Below are positions 1-8,592 of a stretch of 36,520 nucleotides of DNA, piece by piece (the first letter of the stretch is position 1; every line of letters starts with the position of its first letter). Below the pieces are notes generated by a model. The model did not search any database. It had not been told where the DNA came from and saw nothing but the letters and a program-made list of their open reading frames with translations. Made by a program: the position numbers and the translations under genes. The stretch spans positions 1 to 36,520 of the forward strand of contig NZ_JAIMAV010000022.1 of assembly GCF_023511815.1 (NCBI RefSeq). The letters are read 5' to 3'. The DNA comes from Alicyclobacillus sp. Lineage in GTDB: Bacteria; Bacillota; Bacilli; Alicyclobacillales; Alicyclobacillaceae.

Positions 1-614
1 TCATCATCATCAATCTTTGTAGTCTCTGTAAGTAATCTCTGGTATTGCTGTTCTGCTATAGAACTCCGAGGTTTCGTTTTAGAACTCCGGAGTTCTGAAT
101 CAGAATCTCGAAGTTCTATTTCAGAACTTCGGAGTTCTGTTTTAGAACTTCGAAGTTCATCGGCTGTTTGTACGATAAAGTCCAACGGAACACGATAGCC
201 CTCCAGGCTATAGCCCAATCGCAACAGTGACCGTTGAATGAACCCGATGTTAACACGATACTGATATGTCTTGTCCATCTTGTTCTTCGGGTTACGCCTT
301 TGTTCGATGAACCCGGCGTCTACGAGGGCCTTGATGTGCTTCATCATGTTAGATTTCGAAAGGCCGAGCATAGTCTCTTCAGAGAGATCTTCTGCTTTCT
401 TGTACATCCAGCCTTCGCAGAGTTCCATGTTCAGTTCTTCACCACGGTCCTGATAACGCTGTCGCTCTTCGAGAATGAATTTGTCAAAGTCCTCTACTCG
501 TTCCGACCAATAGAGGAATTGATTAAGTATGATCGCGTCAATGTGATTTCCAGTTAGAGCCACCAACTCTTCTTTGATTACGGCGCGCTTAAGGCGTGAG
601 GTTTGCGGCGTCAC
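1..614 (-). CDS. Winged-helix protein of phage/ICE replication-associated type, 3' end outside window
   Basis: The frame stays open from a GTG at 614 to the left edge, giving 204 visible residues without the C-terminus. Residues 8-50 are basic then acidic (RLKRAVIKEELVAL, then NQFLYWSERVEDFDKF). Residues about 70-122 look like a winged helix-turn-helix (GLSKSNMMKHIKALVDAGFI, then a basic wing). From residue 153 five seven-residue units follow (ELRSSKT, ELRSSEI and variants), then a QYQRLLTETT-like stretch. From memory, this architecture resembles uncharacterised replication-region proteins of Bacillus/Geobacillus phages and integrative elements; I could not search. GTG 614 was chosen for the purine-rich GGGGTGG just upstream and for lying downstream of a promoter at 691-719; a GTG at 623 is possible. 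GC content is clearly lower than in all other genes here, which suggests transfer. The role in replication is inference. Confidence 0.72.
   Translation of the reverse strand, partial: MTPQTSRLKRAVIKEELVALTGNHIDAIILNQFLYWSERVEDFDKFILEERQRYQDRGEELNMELCEGWMYKKAEDLSEETMLGLSKSNMMKHIKALVDAGFIEQRRNPKNKMDKTYQYRVNIGFIQRSLLRLGYSLEGYRVPLDFIVQTADELRSSKTELRSSEIELRDSDSELRSSKTKPRSSIAEQQYQRLLTETTKIDDD
60..158. repeat. Five tandem 21-bp units with palindromic cores, in frame inside the winged-helix gene
   Basis: Units begin at about 60, 81, 102, 123 and 144. The core AGAACTCCGGAGTTCT (81-96) is a perfect 16-bp palindrome, GAACTTCGAAGTTC (145-158) is a perfect 14-bp palindrome, 123-138 has one mismatched pair and 102-117 is weaker. 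The period is exactly seven codons, so the protein carries a heptad-like repeat. The DNA could serve as iterons or an operator array as well as coding; that dual role is inference. Confidence 0.85.
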
Positions 615-669
615 ATCACCCACCCCGCTTTCGTTGCGAATCCACGGGCGAGTGAGTGCGCCGGCATGA

Positions 670-698
670 TTGACGTGGTAACATGTGTGGGATATAAT
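670..698 (+). promoter_or_regulatory. Strong sigma-A-type promoter reading right, with no obvious gene
   Basis: TTGACG (670-675) and TATAAT (693-698) are separated by exactly 17 bp. This is close to the sigma-A consensus. It reads towards the composition break at about 770 and no convincing coding region follows, so it may be what remains of a divergent gene of the acquired segment. Confidence 0.6.
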
Positions 699-719
699 GA
701 GGAGTGTATATTTACACAA
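691..719 (-). promoter_or_regulatory. Candidate promoter for the winged-helix gene
   Basis: Read on the minus strand, TTGTGT (714-719) and TATATC (691-696) are 17 bp apart. The expected start of transcription is about 70 nt upstream of the GTG at 614. Its -10 overlaps the -10 of the opposing promoter, so the two would compete. Confidence 0.45.
704..717. promoter_or_regulatory. GTGTA-N4-TACAC dyad, candidate operator
   Basis: The inverted repeat GTGTATATTTACAC lies between the -35 and -10 of the leftward promoter and just after the -10 of the rightward promoter. A protein bound here could control both. No regulator is identified; the winged-helix protein is one possibility. Confidence 0.35.
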
Positions 720-832
720 ATATCCTTTATTGACAGATTATATATTATCGGACGTTATATGAAGGCGTCGCACAGGCCGTGCGCCTGCGTGGAATCCCAT
801 CACACCGCCCACCCGACGTTCTCTGGCGGACC

Positions 833-861
833 CCGCCCCGGTTCACGAGGCACCGGGGCGG
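833..861 (-). terminator. Hairpin downstream of korB, likely terminator
   Basis: CCGCCCCGGT (833-842) pairs perfectly with ACCGGGGCGG (852-861) around a 9-nt loop, about 80 nt past the korB stop. There is no T-run, so termination efficiency is uncertain. Confidence 0.45.
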
Positions 862-943
862 ATACGTCCTTCGCGAGGGATCCCGTGCGATCACGATTCC
901 CGCCGATCGGCGTGCGCGCCGGATGCGCGGGATCACCGGCGCG

Positions 944-1774
944 TCACGCCAACGTCCGCCGGAGCCACGCGCGCAGGTCCGCGGCGGGGCGCGTATCGGC
1001 CAGTCCCGCTTCGACGCGGGCGGCCACCGGGCGATTCCGCTGCCATAGGACGCCGATGGGAAAGGGGTGATGGGCCAACAGCCGGACGAACGCCTCATCC
1101 GACTCGGCCGGGGTCTCCTGATAGAACACGGATTGCCGGTAGAACTCGTATCCGTTGACCTTGTTGAACACCACGCAGGGGCTGAACACGTTGACCAGGG
1201 CGAAGCCCGGGTGGGTGATGGCCTCGCGAATGAGGTTCACCAGATGCCGGATGTCGCCGGAGAATCCCTGCGCGATGAAACCCGCCCCCGCCGACCAGGC
1301 CAGCCGCAGTGGGTGAATCGGTTCGTCCGCGTTGCCGTGGGGACTGGTGGACGAGCGATACCCGACCGGGCTGGTCGGCGAGGTCTGTCCCTTCGTGTTT
1401 CCGTACACCCCGTTGTCCATCACGATGTACGTCACCGGAAGATTGCGCCGCACCGCATGGACCAGGTGCCCGACGCCGATGCCATAACCATCCCCGTCCC
1501 CGCCCGCGGCGATCACGGTGACGTCGGGCCGCGACGCCGCGATGCCCTGCGCCACCGGCAACGCTCTCCCGTGCGTCGTGTGGATCCCGTATCCCCCGAA
1601 GTAGTGGCTGATCTTACCGCTGCATCCAATGCCCGAGACCAAAACCGCCTGCTCGGGTGGAATCCCGAGTTCGTGCAGGGCGCGTTGAATCGCCTTGAGC
1701 ACTGCGTAGTCCCCGCATCCGGGACACCACGTCGGCCGATTGCCGTTCTCGTACAGCTTGAGATCCGTGGCCAT
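944..1774 (-). CDS. korB: 2-oxoacid:ferredoxin oxidoreductase, beta subunit
   Basis: 276 residues, the usual size for a KorB-type subunit. It carries thiamine diphosphate and catalyses oxidative decarboxylation of a 2-oxoacid to acyl-CoA together with KorA. Visible features are the N-terminal cysteine motif PTWCPGCGD, a further cysteine in IGCSGK, the TPP/Mg motif GGDGDGYGIG followed by MDNGVYG, and a late cysteine in FSPCVVFNK. Four cysteines of this layout bind one [4Fe-4S] cluster in the family. The ATG at 1774 follows the korA stop (TGA 1776-1778) after one base, so translation is probably coupled. The substrate (2-oxoglutarate or pyruvate) cannot be settled from sequence; the korAB arrangement favours 2-oxoglutarate. 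Ferredoxin is the expected electron acceptor and none is encoded nearby. Confidence 0.93.
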   Translation of the reverse strand: MATDLKLYENGNRPTWCPGCGDYAVLKAIQRALHELGIPPEQAVLVSGIGCSGKISHYFGGYGIHTTHGRALPVAQGIAASRPDVTVIAAGGDGDGYGIGVGHLVHAVRRNLPVTYIVMDNGVYGNTKGQTSPTSPVGYRSSTSPHGNADEPIHPLRLAWSAGAGFIAQGFSGDIRHLVNLIREAITHPGFALVNVFSPCVVFNKVNGYEFYRQSVFYQETPAESDEAFVRLLAHHPFPIGVLWQRNRPVAARVEAGLADTRPAADLRAWLRRTLA

Positions 1775-1775
1775 G

Positions 1776-3503
1776 TCACGCCCTCCCCTCGCCCATCGCC
1801 CGCCCCGCCAACGATCCCTCGAGGGCGGAGAGAAATTCTTGCACCGTGTAGTGCTCTCCGTCAAAGCGGCGCAGGGACCGCATCCGGTGCCCGGAAATCG
1901 CCCGCTCGACCAGCTCGGCCAGCTGTCCGCGCGCGTTGTACTCCACCACCGCGACCGTTTCCGCCCCCGCGGCCGCCCGCCGGATGGCGTCCACCGGCAC
2001 CGGCCAGAGCTGCCGCAACATCACACCGCGGTATCGGTCGGGACGCAGTGTTACCGCCGCATGGATCAGTTCTCCGAACGCGCCCGTGCCGACGAGACAG
2101 ATGGGCGCCTGCGGGGAGCCCACGACCGTCAGCGGCCGCCCGTACGCAACATGATCCACTTTCTCGAGGCGCCGCCGGTGCAACGACGGCCGAACGGCCG
2201 TGAAGTCAGGTTCCATCCACCCCCGCTCGTCGTGCTCATCCCCGCTGGCCACGTGACCCCCGCCCCGCACCCCGGGGACCGTCCGCACCGGCCCGCCCTC
2301 CTCCGGTGCGAACCGGCGGTACCCGGTGACCTCGGCGGGAGGCAGAAGGGTCCGCCCGCGGTCCACAGGGACACGCTCCAACACCTCGCACACCCGGTCC
2401 CAGGGCACGCTGATGCGCCGGAGGGCGAGATCGAGATCGAGCGCCACGAGCACAGGGCACTGATGCAGATCCGCCAGATTCAGGGCCTCCTGCATCACCT
2501 GCAGGCAGTCCAACACCCCGGTGGGCGCCAGGACCACCCGGGGGAACTCCCCGTGGCCCGCGTGGATGAGATGGCGCACGTCGCTCTGCTCCGTCTTGGT
2601 CGGCATGCCCGTCGAGGGACCGCCGCGCTGATTGTCGACCACCACCAGCGGGACCTCGATGGTCGCCACGTACCCCAGACCTTCCGTCATCAGGTCCATG
2701 CCCGGGCCGCTCGTCGCGACAAACGTCCGCATGCCGGCGTAACTGGCCCCGATGGCCATGTGGATGGCGGCGATCTCATCCTCCACCTGATACGCGCGCC
2801 CCCCCACCTCCGGCAACCACTTCATCATGTATTCGAGGATCTCGGAGGCCGGCGTGATGGGATACCCGCAGTAGATGCGAACCCCGCCGTGCAGCGCCCC
2901 CAGACACAGGGCGTCATTCCCCGACAGCGTCACCGTATCGGGCGGCGCCACCGCGTCGTCGGTCCCCGTGCCCTCGATCGCCACCGGGTTGAACGCGGCC
3001 GCCGGTGGGCACGCCGATGCCCCCGGCCCTCCCCTCGCCCGTTCGTACCCTCGGCGCAGCGGATCCAGGGAGACGGGATGGTGGAAATGTTCCTGCGCGG
3101 CCCGCTCCACCTCCGCCAGCGCCAGGCCCAGTTTGCAGCTGACCACCCCGAGGGCCCACAGATTGAATCCGAGAGAATCGAGCGACTCGCGCTGGCCGGA
3201 TGGGATCCATTCGACCGACGCGGCGCCGAACCATCCGGATGCGTCCCGCACGCGGTGCCGATACCGCGCCGCGGCCGCTTCATCCCACACCACCGCCACA
3301 TCGACGGCCTCGCTGCGCGCGGGGGCCTCCCCGCCCGCCCCTTCGTCCACGTATGCCTCGAAGCTGGTCAGGCCCCCGCGGATGATGGTGGAAAAATCGC
3401 GCCATGTGCGAAACCGCCGCCCTTTGGCGCGCAGAACCTCGGACAGGATGGCGCCCGCCGTCTCGACGCCCTGACCCGTGTAACCACAGATGGCGATGAC
3501 CAT
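1776..3503 (-). CDS. korA: 2-oxoacid:ferredoxin oxidoreductase, fused gamma-alpha subunit
   Basis: 575 residues. The first ~185 residues form the gamma domain (GYTGQGVETAGAILSEVL, then RGGLTSFEAYV). From about residue 200 comes the alpha (pyrimidine-binding) domain with GVRIYCGYPITPASEI, QVEDEIAAIHMAIGAS and SGPGMDLMTEGLGY. A gamma-alpha fusion is the normal form of KorA in the two-subunit enzymes. The ATG at 3503 was chosen because AGGAGG lies 8 nt upstream; the frame is open further upstream but that part is not protein-like. It is the first gene of korAB. Two palindromes lie upstream (3526-3554). With KorB it could link the TCA cycle to ferredoxin reduction. Confidence 0.93.
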   Translation of the reverse strand: MVIAICGYTGQGVETAGAILSEVLRAKGRRFRTWRDFSTIIRGGLTSFEAYVDEGAGGEAPARSEAVDVAVVWDEAAAARYRHRVRDASGWFGAASVEWIPSGQRESLDSLGFNLWALGVVSCKLGLALAEVERAAQEHFHHPVSLDPLRRGYERARGGPGASACPPAAAFNPVAIEGTGTDDAVAPPDTVTLSGNDALCLGALHGGVRIYCGYPITPASEILEYMMKWLPEVGGRAYQVEDEIAAIHMAIGASYAGMRTFVATSGPGMDLMTEGLGYVATIEVPLVVVDNQRGGPSTGMPTKTEQSDVRHLIHAGHGEFPRVVLAPTGVLDCLQVMQEALNLADLHQCPVLVALDLDLALRRISVPWDRVCEVLERVPVDRGRTLLPPAEVTGYRRFAPEEGGPVRTVPGVRGGGHVASGDEHDERGWMEPDFTAVRPSLHRRRLEKVDHVAYGRPLTVVGSPQAPICLVGTGAFGELIHAAVTLRPDRYRGVMLRQLWPVPVDAIRRAAAGAETVAVVEYNARGQLAELVERAISGHRMRSLRRFDGEHYTVQEFLSALEGSLAGRAMGEGRA

Positions 3504-3525
3504 GCACAGACCTCCTCTTTGACAA

Positions 3526-3554
3526 CGGATCGATCCGCAAGAGATCCGATCTCT
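3526..3554. promoter_or_regulatory. Two short palindromes upstream of korA
   Basis: CGGATCGATCCG (3526-3537) is a 12-bp perfect palindrome and AGAGATC-C-GATCTCT (3540-3554) is a 7+1+7 dyad. Both lie within 52 bp of the korA start. They could be operator sites. I see no convincing -10 box to anchor them. Confidence 0.3.
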
Positions 3555-3581
3555 GAACCGGGACAATCCACGGGATCCTCT

Positions 3582-3620
3582 GAAAACAACACGCACACGG
3601 GGCCGGCCTGGCCCCCGTCC
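3582..3620 (-). terminator. Terminator after yhaN
   Basis: On the minus strand a GC-rich stem (ACGGGGGCC with GGCCCCGT, one bulge) is followed by a T-rich run GTGTTGTTTTC. It separates the yhaON unit from korAB, which therefore needs its own promoter. Confidence 0.5.
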
Positions 3621-3719
3621 GGCCGGCGGGGTCCGCGTCCGCTGCGGCCATGCGCGCACAGCCGAAGGCTTCATGCCGAGCCGGACGGTGCAAAGGGCTC
3701 CCCCGCCAGAGCCGGTTTC

Positions 3720-6700
3720 TCAGGCGGTCGTCTCCGACGGCAGCGGTGCCCGGTACCCGCTGAGGTCATATCCGCGCACCAGGCCCGAATCGGCCATTCG
3801 CAGGGCCATGGCGTACACGGACCGCTGATGCGTGAAGTAGATCACCTGGGTCCGTTCCGCCAGGCCCTGCAGGACCCGCATGGTCGCCTGCGCGCGGTCG
3901 TCGTCGAAGTGGACCAGGATGTCGTCCATGAGCAGCGGCAGCGGTTCGGACGTCTCCAGATGCTGTTCGACGAACGCGAGGCGCAGCGACAGAAACAGCT
4001 GATCCCGGGTTCCGTCGCTCATCTCGTGCACCCGGCAGGTGCTCCCGTCTCGCCGTCTGGCCACAAGGACCGGGGTGTCCTCCTCGTAATCCACCAACAG
4101 CCGGTCATAACGGCCGAGCGTGAGCTGTTCGAAGAACGTCCCGGCCACCTCCAGGATCCGGAACTGGTTCTTCCGCCGAAACTCATCGATGGCGCGCTCC
4201 AACAGGCGGCGGGCGAGTTCCACGCGCAGGTACTCCCCCCAGTACCGGTCCACCTCGGCCAGGTGGTGCTCCGCCTGTTGCGCCATGTCGGCGGCGTCCG
4301 CGCGGCTTCCGTCCCGCGCGGCCAGTTCCTGTTCACAGGCCCACAGCCTGCGTTGCGCCTCCTCCATCCGCGCCTCCAGCGCCCGTGTCTCGTCCAGGAT
4401 TTGGTCGATCCGGTCCTGGACCTCCTCCGCCGCGCCGGCTTCGGCCATCTCCGCGCGCAGCACATCCACCTCCAGGCCGTCCCCGCTCTCCCTGGCGTTC
4501 TGCTCCTCCCGCCGCCGCTCCTCCTCCAGGTGTTTGCGGCGCTTGGATCGTTCCACCACCGCGCGCAGAGCGTCCTCGTCGGGGCAGCGGAACCGGGCCA
4601 TCCACGCGGCGATCTCCTCCTGCACCCCGGAGAACTCCGTCCGGCGCTGTGCGAGGTTCTCCTCCAGCGCCGCCAGATCGCGAAGCATCTGCTCACGCCG
4701 AGCCGCCTTGGCAGCCGCGTCGTTCAGCCGGGCGTCGACCTCGCGTACCCACCTGGCGCACTCCGCCTCGGACACCAACGGTTCCCCGAGCCGATCCGCG
4801 AGAAGCCGAACGTCCGTCTCGAATGCCCGGCAGGTCTTCAGACGGAGGTCGATCTCGGCTCGGACGCGGCGGGCCTGATCGAGGTGATCGAACATCGCCC
4901 GCACCCGGGACACGTACTGCGCGGCGATGTCCGGATCGGCCGGCAAGGAAGGATGCGCCTGGCGCAGCGCCGTCCACGCCGCCGCCACGTCCGCCTCCTC
5001 GGCCTCGGCCTGGCGCAGACGCCGCTGGGCGGTGGCGCACTGTCGCTCGGCATCCTGACGGCGGTCCTCCAGAGCGAGCCGCATACGCTGGCGGTCTTCC
5101 TCCTCCTGCACACACCGTTCGCAGACCTCCAGCCATTCCGCCCACGACGCCGGCGCGGTCCGCGGCATCCTCTCAAGCCGCGCCATCTCATCCGCCAGGT
5201 CCCGGATGTACCCGTCCCGGCGCCCCTCGAGGGCATCCCGTTCGGCCAAAAGGTGAGACAACTCCTGCATGCCCTCGCGAACGGGGCGCCAGCACTCCGC
5301 GAGCCACGCCTTCATCTCGGCGGGCGGCAACGGGGTGATCCCGGCCGGCCGCCACACCTCTGCCCAGCGGACCTCAAGCTGGGCGAACGCCTCCCGGCTC
5401 GCCTGCCAGGCGGCCTCGCCCTCACGAACCGCTTCCTCACGGGCCCGGCGTTGACGCATCAGTTCGTCTCGCCGCGTCACCCGCTCCGACTCCGCCCGCA
5501 GCCGGTCGGCCACGGCATCGGCGTGCGCCACCGCCCGTTCGTACACGTCCGCCATCTCAAGGGGATCTCCGAAAGACGGGGCCTCCTCCGGATGGAGCCA
5601 CACCCGTCGGATGGACCGCCAGCGCTCGTCGCGCTGGTGACGCGACGCAACCAGCTCCGCCTCATCCGGAACGTGGCCGGCCTGCTCCAGCGCCTCCAGT
5701 TCCCCGCACACGCGCGCGAGATCCTCCCGGCGTCGCAAAAGATCGGAGGCGGTCGTCTCCAGCGCGCGGGTCGCGGCCGTCCAGTCCCGTTCGAAGCGCT
5801 CGACCGTCTCCCGCAGGGGAACCGGTAACCCGGCGAGCGCCTCCCACGGCCCCGGCCACACCGTCTGGGTCTGCACCAGGCGTTCGATGGCCTGGCGCCT
5901 CGCCTGCACATCGCGATCCCGCCGGCGCACCTCCTCCTCCAAATTCCCCTCCCGGCGCGCCCGCCGGACGAGATCCCGCAGCCTTGCCACGTCACGCGGC
6001 GGACCCACGCGCGCGATTTGCTCCGCAACGTGAGCAAGGGCCTCCGTGGCGTCGTCCACGTGTTCGCGTTCCCTCGCGACCGCCTGCCGGGCGCTGCGCC
6101 ACCGTTCCGCCAACCGCTGGATCTCCTCCCCCAGCGCAAACGGCAGGCGCAGTCTCTCCGCCGCATCCAGCGGGACGTCCGGCGCCAACGAATGGAGCAT
6201 CGATTCGGCCTCCCGCCGATGGCCATCCAGCGCCGCGGACAGCCGTGGGAGATCGTCCCGGACAAACGACTCGTACTGGGCCAACCGCTCGTTCAGGGCG
6301 GCCACGTCCTCCCGGTTCGCCAACAGGGCGGTGTCCACCTCCATGGCGTCCACCTCCGCATGCCTGCGCGCCAAATCGGTGAGGAGAGCGTCCACCTCCC
6401 GCCCAAGCGCCTCGCGTCTGTCCAGGGTGAGGAGGATGCGGTGGTCCTGCTCGTCGGTCAGCACCACCGCCTCGCTCAGCTCGGCCAACTGCGCCGCCAG
6501 TGCGTCCAGACGCGCCATCACGCCGCGCACGCGCTGCACGCGCTGAAGCCGTGCCTCCTCTCGCCGCAGGGCCGTGCGCTGTGCGCGCCACGCGTCCAGA
6601 TCCCGTTGCAGCGACCGGGTCTCGTCGCGCAGGCGATGCCAGTCCTCTCCCTTCACCGCGTGCGCGCGGACCTTTGCCTCGGCCTCCCGGTACGCGCGAA

Positions 6701-7268
6701 ACGCCCGGTTGACCTGGCCCGCCGCGTTCCTCGCGAAGTTCGGCCTGCACAGGTCGTCCGCCCGGGCTTTCAGTTCGTTCAGGCAGCGCTGCAGGTGCTG
6801 CACACCGCCTCCCGCCTCGAACAGCGTGACGCCCGCGTGTCCGTCCGCCTGAAGCAGGCGCTCGCCGCCCGCGCGCAGGCGGGCGTGATCGAACCCGAAG
6901 AGCAGCATGAACCGCTCCCGGTCATAGCCGCACAACCACTCCGCCACATGCTCCCGGGTCAGACCGGATTGCGCGCCATCCGCGAGAACCAGGGAGGAGT
7001 AGTACTTCTTCCACTGCAGGACCAACCGGCTTCCATCGGCCCGTTCGAGGACGCCGCCGATCCGCTGCTGGGTGGTCGGATACAGCGCCTTCATGGCGCC
7101 CTCGATGTTGCCCCCGAACAGGACGTCGAGCATCACCTGCAGAAGGGTGCTTTTCCCGGTCTCGTTGGGGCCGTACAACACATGCAAGCCGCCCGGTCGA
7201 TCCCCGAAATCGAGATCGAACACATCGTGGTGCAGGACCCGCTCCACATGAATGCTCCGGATGCGCAC
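3720..7268 (-). CDS. yhaN: YhaN-like SMC/Rad50-type ATPase
   Basis: 1182 residues. Walker A GPNETGKST sits at residues 33-41. A long heptad-rich, Arg/Glu/Ala-rich coiled coil covers roughly residues 190-1000. The C-terminal ATPase half has the ABC-type signature region SDGTRDQLFLSLRLAF and Walker B PLLMDDILVHFDDDR. It resembles B. subtilis YhaN, partner of the nuclease YhaO, and by family acts like the SbcC/Rad50 half of a DNA end-processing complex. I start it at the GTG at 7268: AAAGGAGG lies about 9 nt upstream, and the GTG follows the yhaO stop with one base between. The upstream part of the open frame overlaps yhaO in another frame and is not protein-like. It lacks a clear zinc-hook CxxC in the coil, as expected for YhaN rather than SbcC. 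Confidence 0.88.
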   Translation of the reverse strand: MRIRSIHVERVLHHDVFDLDFGDRPGGLHVLYGPNETGKSTLLQVMLDVLFGGNIEGAMKALYPTTQQRIGGVLERADGSRLVLQWKKYYSSLVLADGAQSGLTREHVAEWLCGYDRERFMLLFGFDHARLRAGGERLLQADGHAGVTLFEAGGGVQHLQRCLNELKARADDLCRPNFARNAAGQVNRAFRAYREAEAKVRAHAVKGEDWHRLRDETRSLQRDLDAWRAQRTALRREEARLQRVQRVRGVMARLDALAAQLAELSEAVVLTDEQDHRILLTLDRREALGREVDALLTDLARRHAEVDAMEVDTALLANREDVAALNERLAQYESFVRDDLPRLSAALDGHRREAESMLHSLAPDVPLDAAERLRLPFALGEEIQRLAERWRSARQAVAREREHVDDATEALAHVAEQIARVGPPRDVARLRDLVRRARREGNLEEEVRRRDRDVQARRQAIERLVQTQTVWPGPWEALAGLPVPLRETVERFERDWTAATRALETTASDLLRRREDLARVCGELEALEQAGHVPDEAELVASRHQRDERWRSIRRVWLHPEEAPSFGDPLEMADVYERAVAHADAVADRLRAESERVTRRDELMRQRRAREEAVREGEAAWQASREAFAQLEVRWAEVWRPAGITPLPPAEMKAWLAECWRPVREGMQELSHLLAERDALEGRRDGYIRDLADEMARLERMPRTAPASWAEWLEVCERCVQEEEDRQRMRLALEDRRQDAERQCATAQRRLRQAEAEEADVAAAWTALRQAHPSLPADPDIAAQYVSRVRAMFDHLDQARRVRAEIDLRLKTCRAFETDVRLLADRLGEPLVSEAECARWVREVDARLNDAAAKAARREQMLRDLAALEENLAQRRTEFSGVQEEIAAWMARFRCPDEDALRAVVERSKRRKHLEEERRREEQNARESGDGLEVDVLRAEMAEAGAAEEVQDRIDQILDETRALEARMEEAQRRLWACEQELAARDGSRADAADMAQQAEHHLAEVDRYWGEYLRVELARRLLERAIDEFRRKNQFRILEVAGTFFEQLTLGRYDRLLVDYEEDTPVLVARRRDGSTCRVHEMSDGTRDQLFLSLRLAFVEQHLETSEPLPLLMDDILVHFDDDRAQATMRVLQGLAERTQVIYFTHQRSVYAMALRMADSGLVRGYDLSGYRAPLPSETTA

Positions 7269-7269
7269 C

Positions 7270-8523
7270 TCAGTCGGCCTCCTTTCCGAGAAGCGACAGG
7301 AGGAGCGCTTCGGCGTCCGCCAACAGCGGCGCGACATCCTCCCGCGATTCCATCCACACGATGCCGCGGGACTTGAGCGCACTGCCCATGCGGTTCTGGA
7401 TGTCCCGGGCATGTCGCAGAAAATCATCCAGGAAGGTGTCGTCCTCCCCCGCCGAGGCGACCGAAGCCAACAGCGCGGCCAAGGCGTCCTGCTGACCGGG
7501 GGTCACCGCCGCGCGGGTCTCGGGCAGGGTCTCCACCTTCACCTTCTCCACCCAGATGTCATCGCCCGCGGTCATCTGCGCGGCGTTCCGGACCTCCGAC
7601 AGGAACCGTTGCACATCGTTCATCAGCCTGCCGTGAAGGGAGGTCCGCCCCGTCAGACGTACCCGCAACGCCAGCGGACTGCCCGGATTTTCGGCGACCA
7701 TCCGCCCCATTTCGCCACAGACCGCCGCCAGAAAATCTTCCTCCGTACGGGCGCCGGTCAGATTCACCTCGCAGACGTACCAGCGCAGCACGTCCAGCGT
7801 GCGATGTTCCAACCGGACCGCATCCCCGTCGACCGTGACGAGGGTGCAACCCTTCTCCCCGGTCTCCCGGATGTTGCGCCCCTGCAGATTGCCGGGATAG
7901 ACCACGAACGGACGCTCGTGCAGAATCTGCCGCCTGTGGATGTGGCCGAGGGCCCAGTAATCGTACCCCTTGTGCACCAGGTCATCGACGCGGCAGGGGG
8001 CGTACGTCTCGTGTCCTTCCTGTCCCTCCGCCGAGGTGTGCAGGACCCCGATGTTGAAAGCACCCGGAATCGGGGCCGGGTACGCCAGCGCCAGATTCTC
8101 CCGCGTCTCCCGCTGCGCAAAGCTCTGCCCGTGAATGGCAACGCCCAGTTCGTCCAGCCGGCAGGTCTGCGGGGCTTCGGCCGGAAACTCCACCACGTTG
8201 TCGGGCAAAACCAAACGTTTGGTGATCTGACTCGCCGCGTCATGGTTGCCGCGGATGAGAAACACCCGGATGCCCTCCGCCTGCAGTCGCGCCATACAGC
8301 GGCTGAAGAACAGGCCCGTCGAGTAATCCGGCCAGTCGCCGTCGTACACGTCGCCCGCAATGATGAGAAACGCCACACGCTCCCGGATGCACAGATCCAC
8401 CAGTGCGTTCAGGGCGCGACGGGTGGCGGAACGAATGGCGTCAACCGGCGCGTCCTCCCATGCCGAGAGCCCCCGCAAGGGGCTGTCCAGATGCAGGTCG
8501 GCCGCGTGAACAAACTTGAACAT
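7270..8523 (-). CDS. yhaO: YhaO-like metallophosphoesterase, DNA repair exonuclease
   Basis: 417 residues, against about 400 for YhaO and SbcD/Mre11 relatives. All calcineurin-type metal motifs are present: HAADLHLDSPL at residues 6-16, IIAGDVYDGDWPD, RGNHDAAS and GHIHRRQ. The expected activity is Mn-dependent DNA nuclease action on ends or gaps, driven by YhaN. The ATG at 8523 directly precedes the DLHLDS motif and follows a GGAGGGG ribosome binding site. Only one base separates its stop from the yhaN start, so the two are co-translated. The third B. subtilis gene of this locus, yhaM, is not in the window. Confidence 0.9.
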   Translation of the reverse strand: MFKFVHAADLHLDSPLRGLSAWEDAPVDAIRSATRRALNALVDLCIRERVAFLIIAGDVYDGDWPDYSTGLFFSRCMARLQAEGIRVFLIRGNHDAASQITKRLVLPDNVVEFPAEAPQTCRLDELGVAIHGQSFAQRETRENLALAYPAPIPGAFNIGVLHTSAEGQEGHETYAPCRVDDLVHKGYDYWALGHIHRRQILHERPFVVYPGNLQGRNIRETGEKGCTLVTVDGDAVRLEHRTLDVLRWYVCEVNLTGARTEEDFLAAVCGEMGRMVAENPGSPLALRVRLTGRTSLHGRLMNDVQRFLSEVRNAAQMTAGDDIWVEKVKVETLPETRAAVTPGQQDALAALLASVASAGEDDTFLDDFLRHARDIQNRMGSALKSRGIVWMESREDVAPLLADAEALLLSLLGKEAD

Positions 8524-8592
8524 GGAGCCCGCACCCCTCCGGTTCGTCGTACCGTTCCCTTCCACTCTATCACACCGGTGGAGAGGAACGGT

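Larger units (their letters stand above)
615..943. other. Gene-free stretch with divergent promoters and a composition break
   Basis: Bases 615-770 are AT-rich and hold two overlapping divergent promoters and a small dyad (listed separately). From about 770 onward the GC content rises sharply and stays high. Bases 833-861 form a strong hairpin. I see no convincing gene in 770-943: open frames there lack a ribosome binding site and look like noise in GC-rich DNA. Confidence 0.6.

Noticed and set aside
60-158. Possible CRISPR array at the left end
   Set aside because: Units are contiguous 21-bp repeats in frame with a protein, without unique spacers.
1740-5828. A 1362-codon open frame on the plus strand
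   Set aside because: It lies antisense to korA and yhaN, whose products are clearly recognisable. Its translation is Pro/Arg/His-rich without any motif, as expected opposite high-GC genes.
3720-7268. Calling the large ATPase SbcC
   Set aside because: Length, partner and lack of an evident zinc-hook CxxC fit YhaN better.
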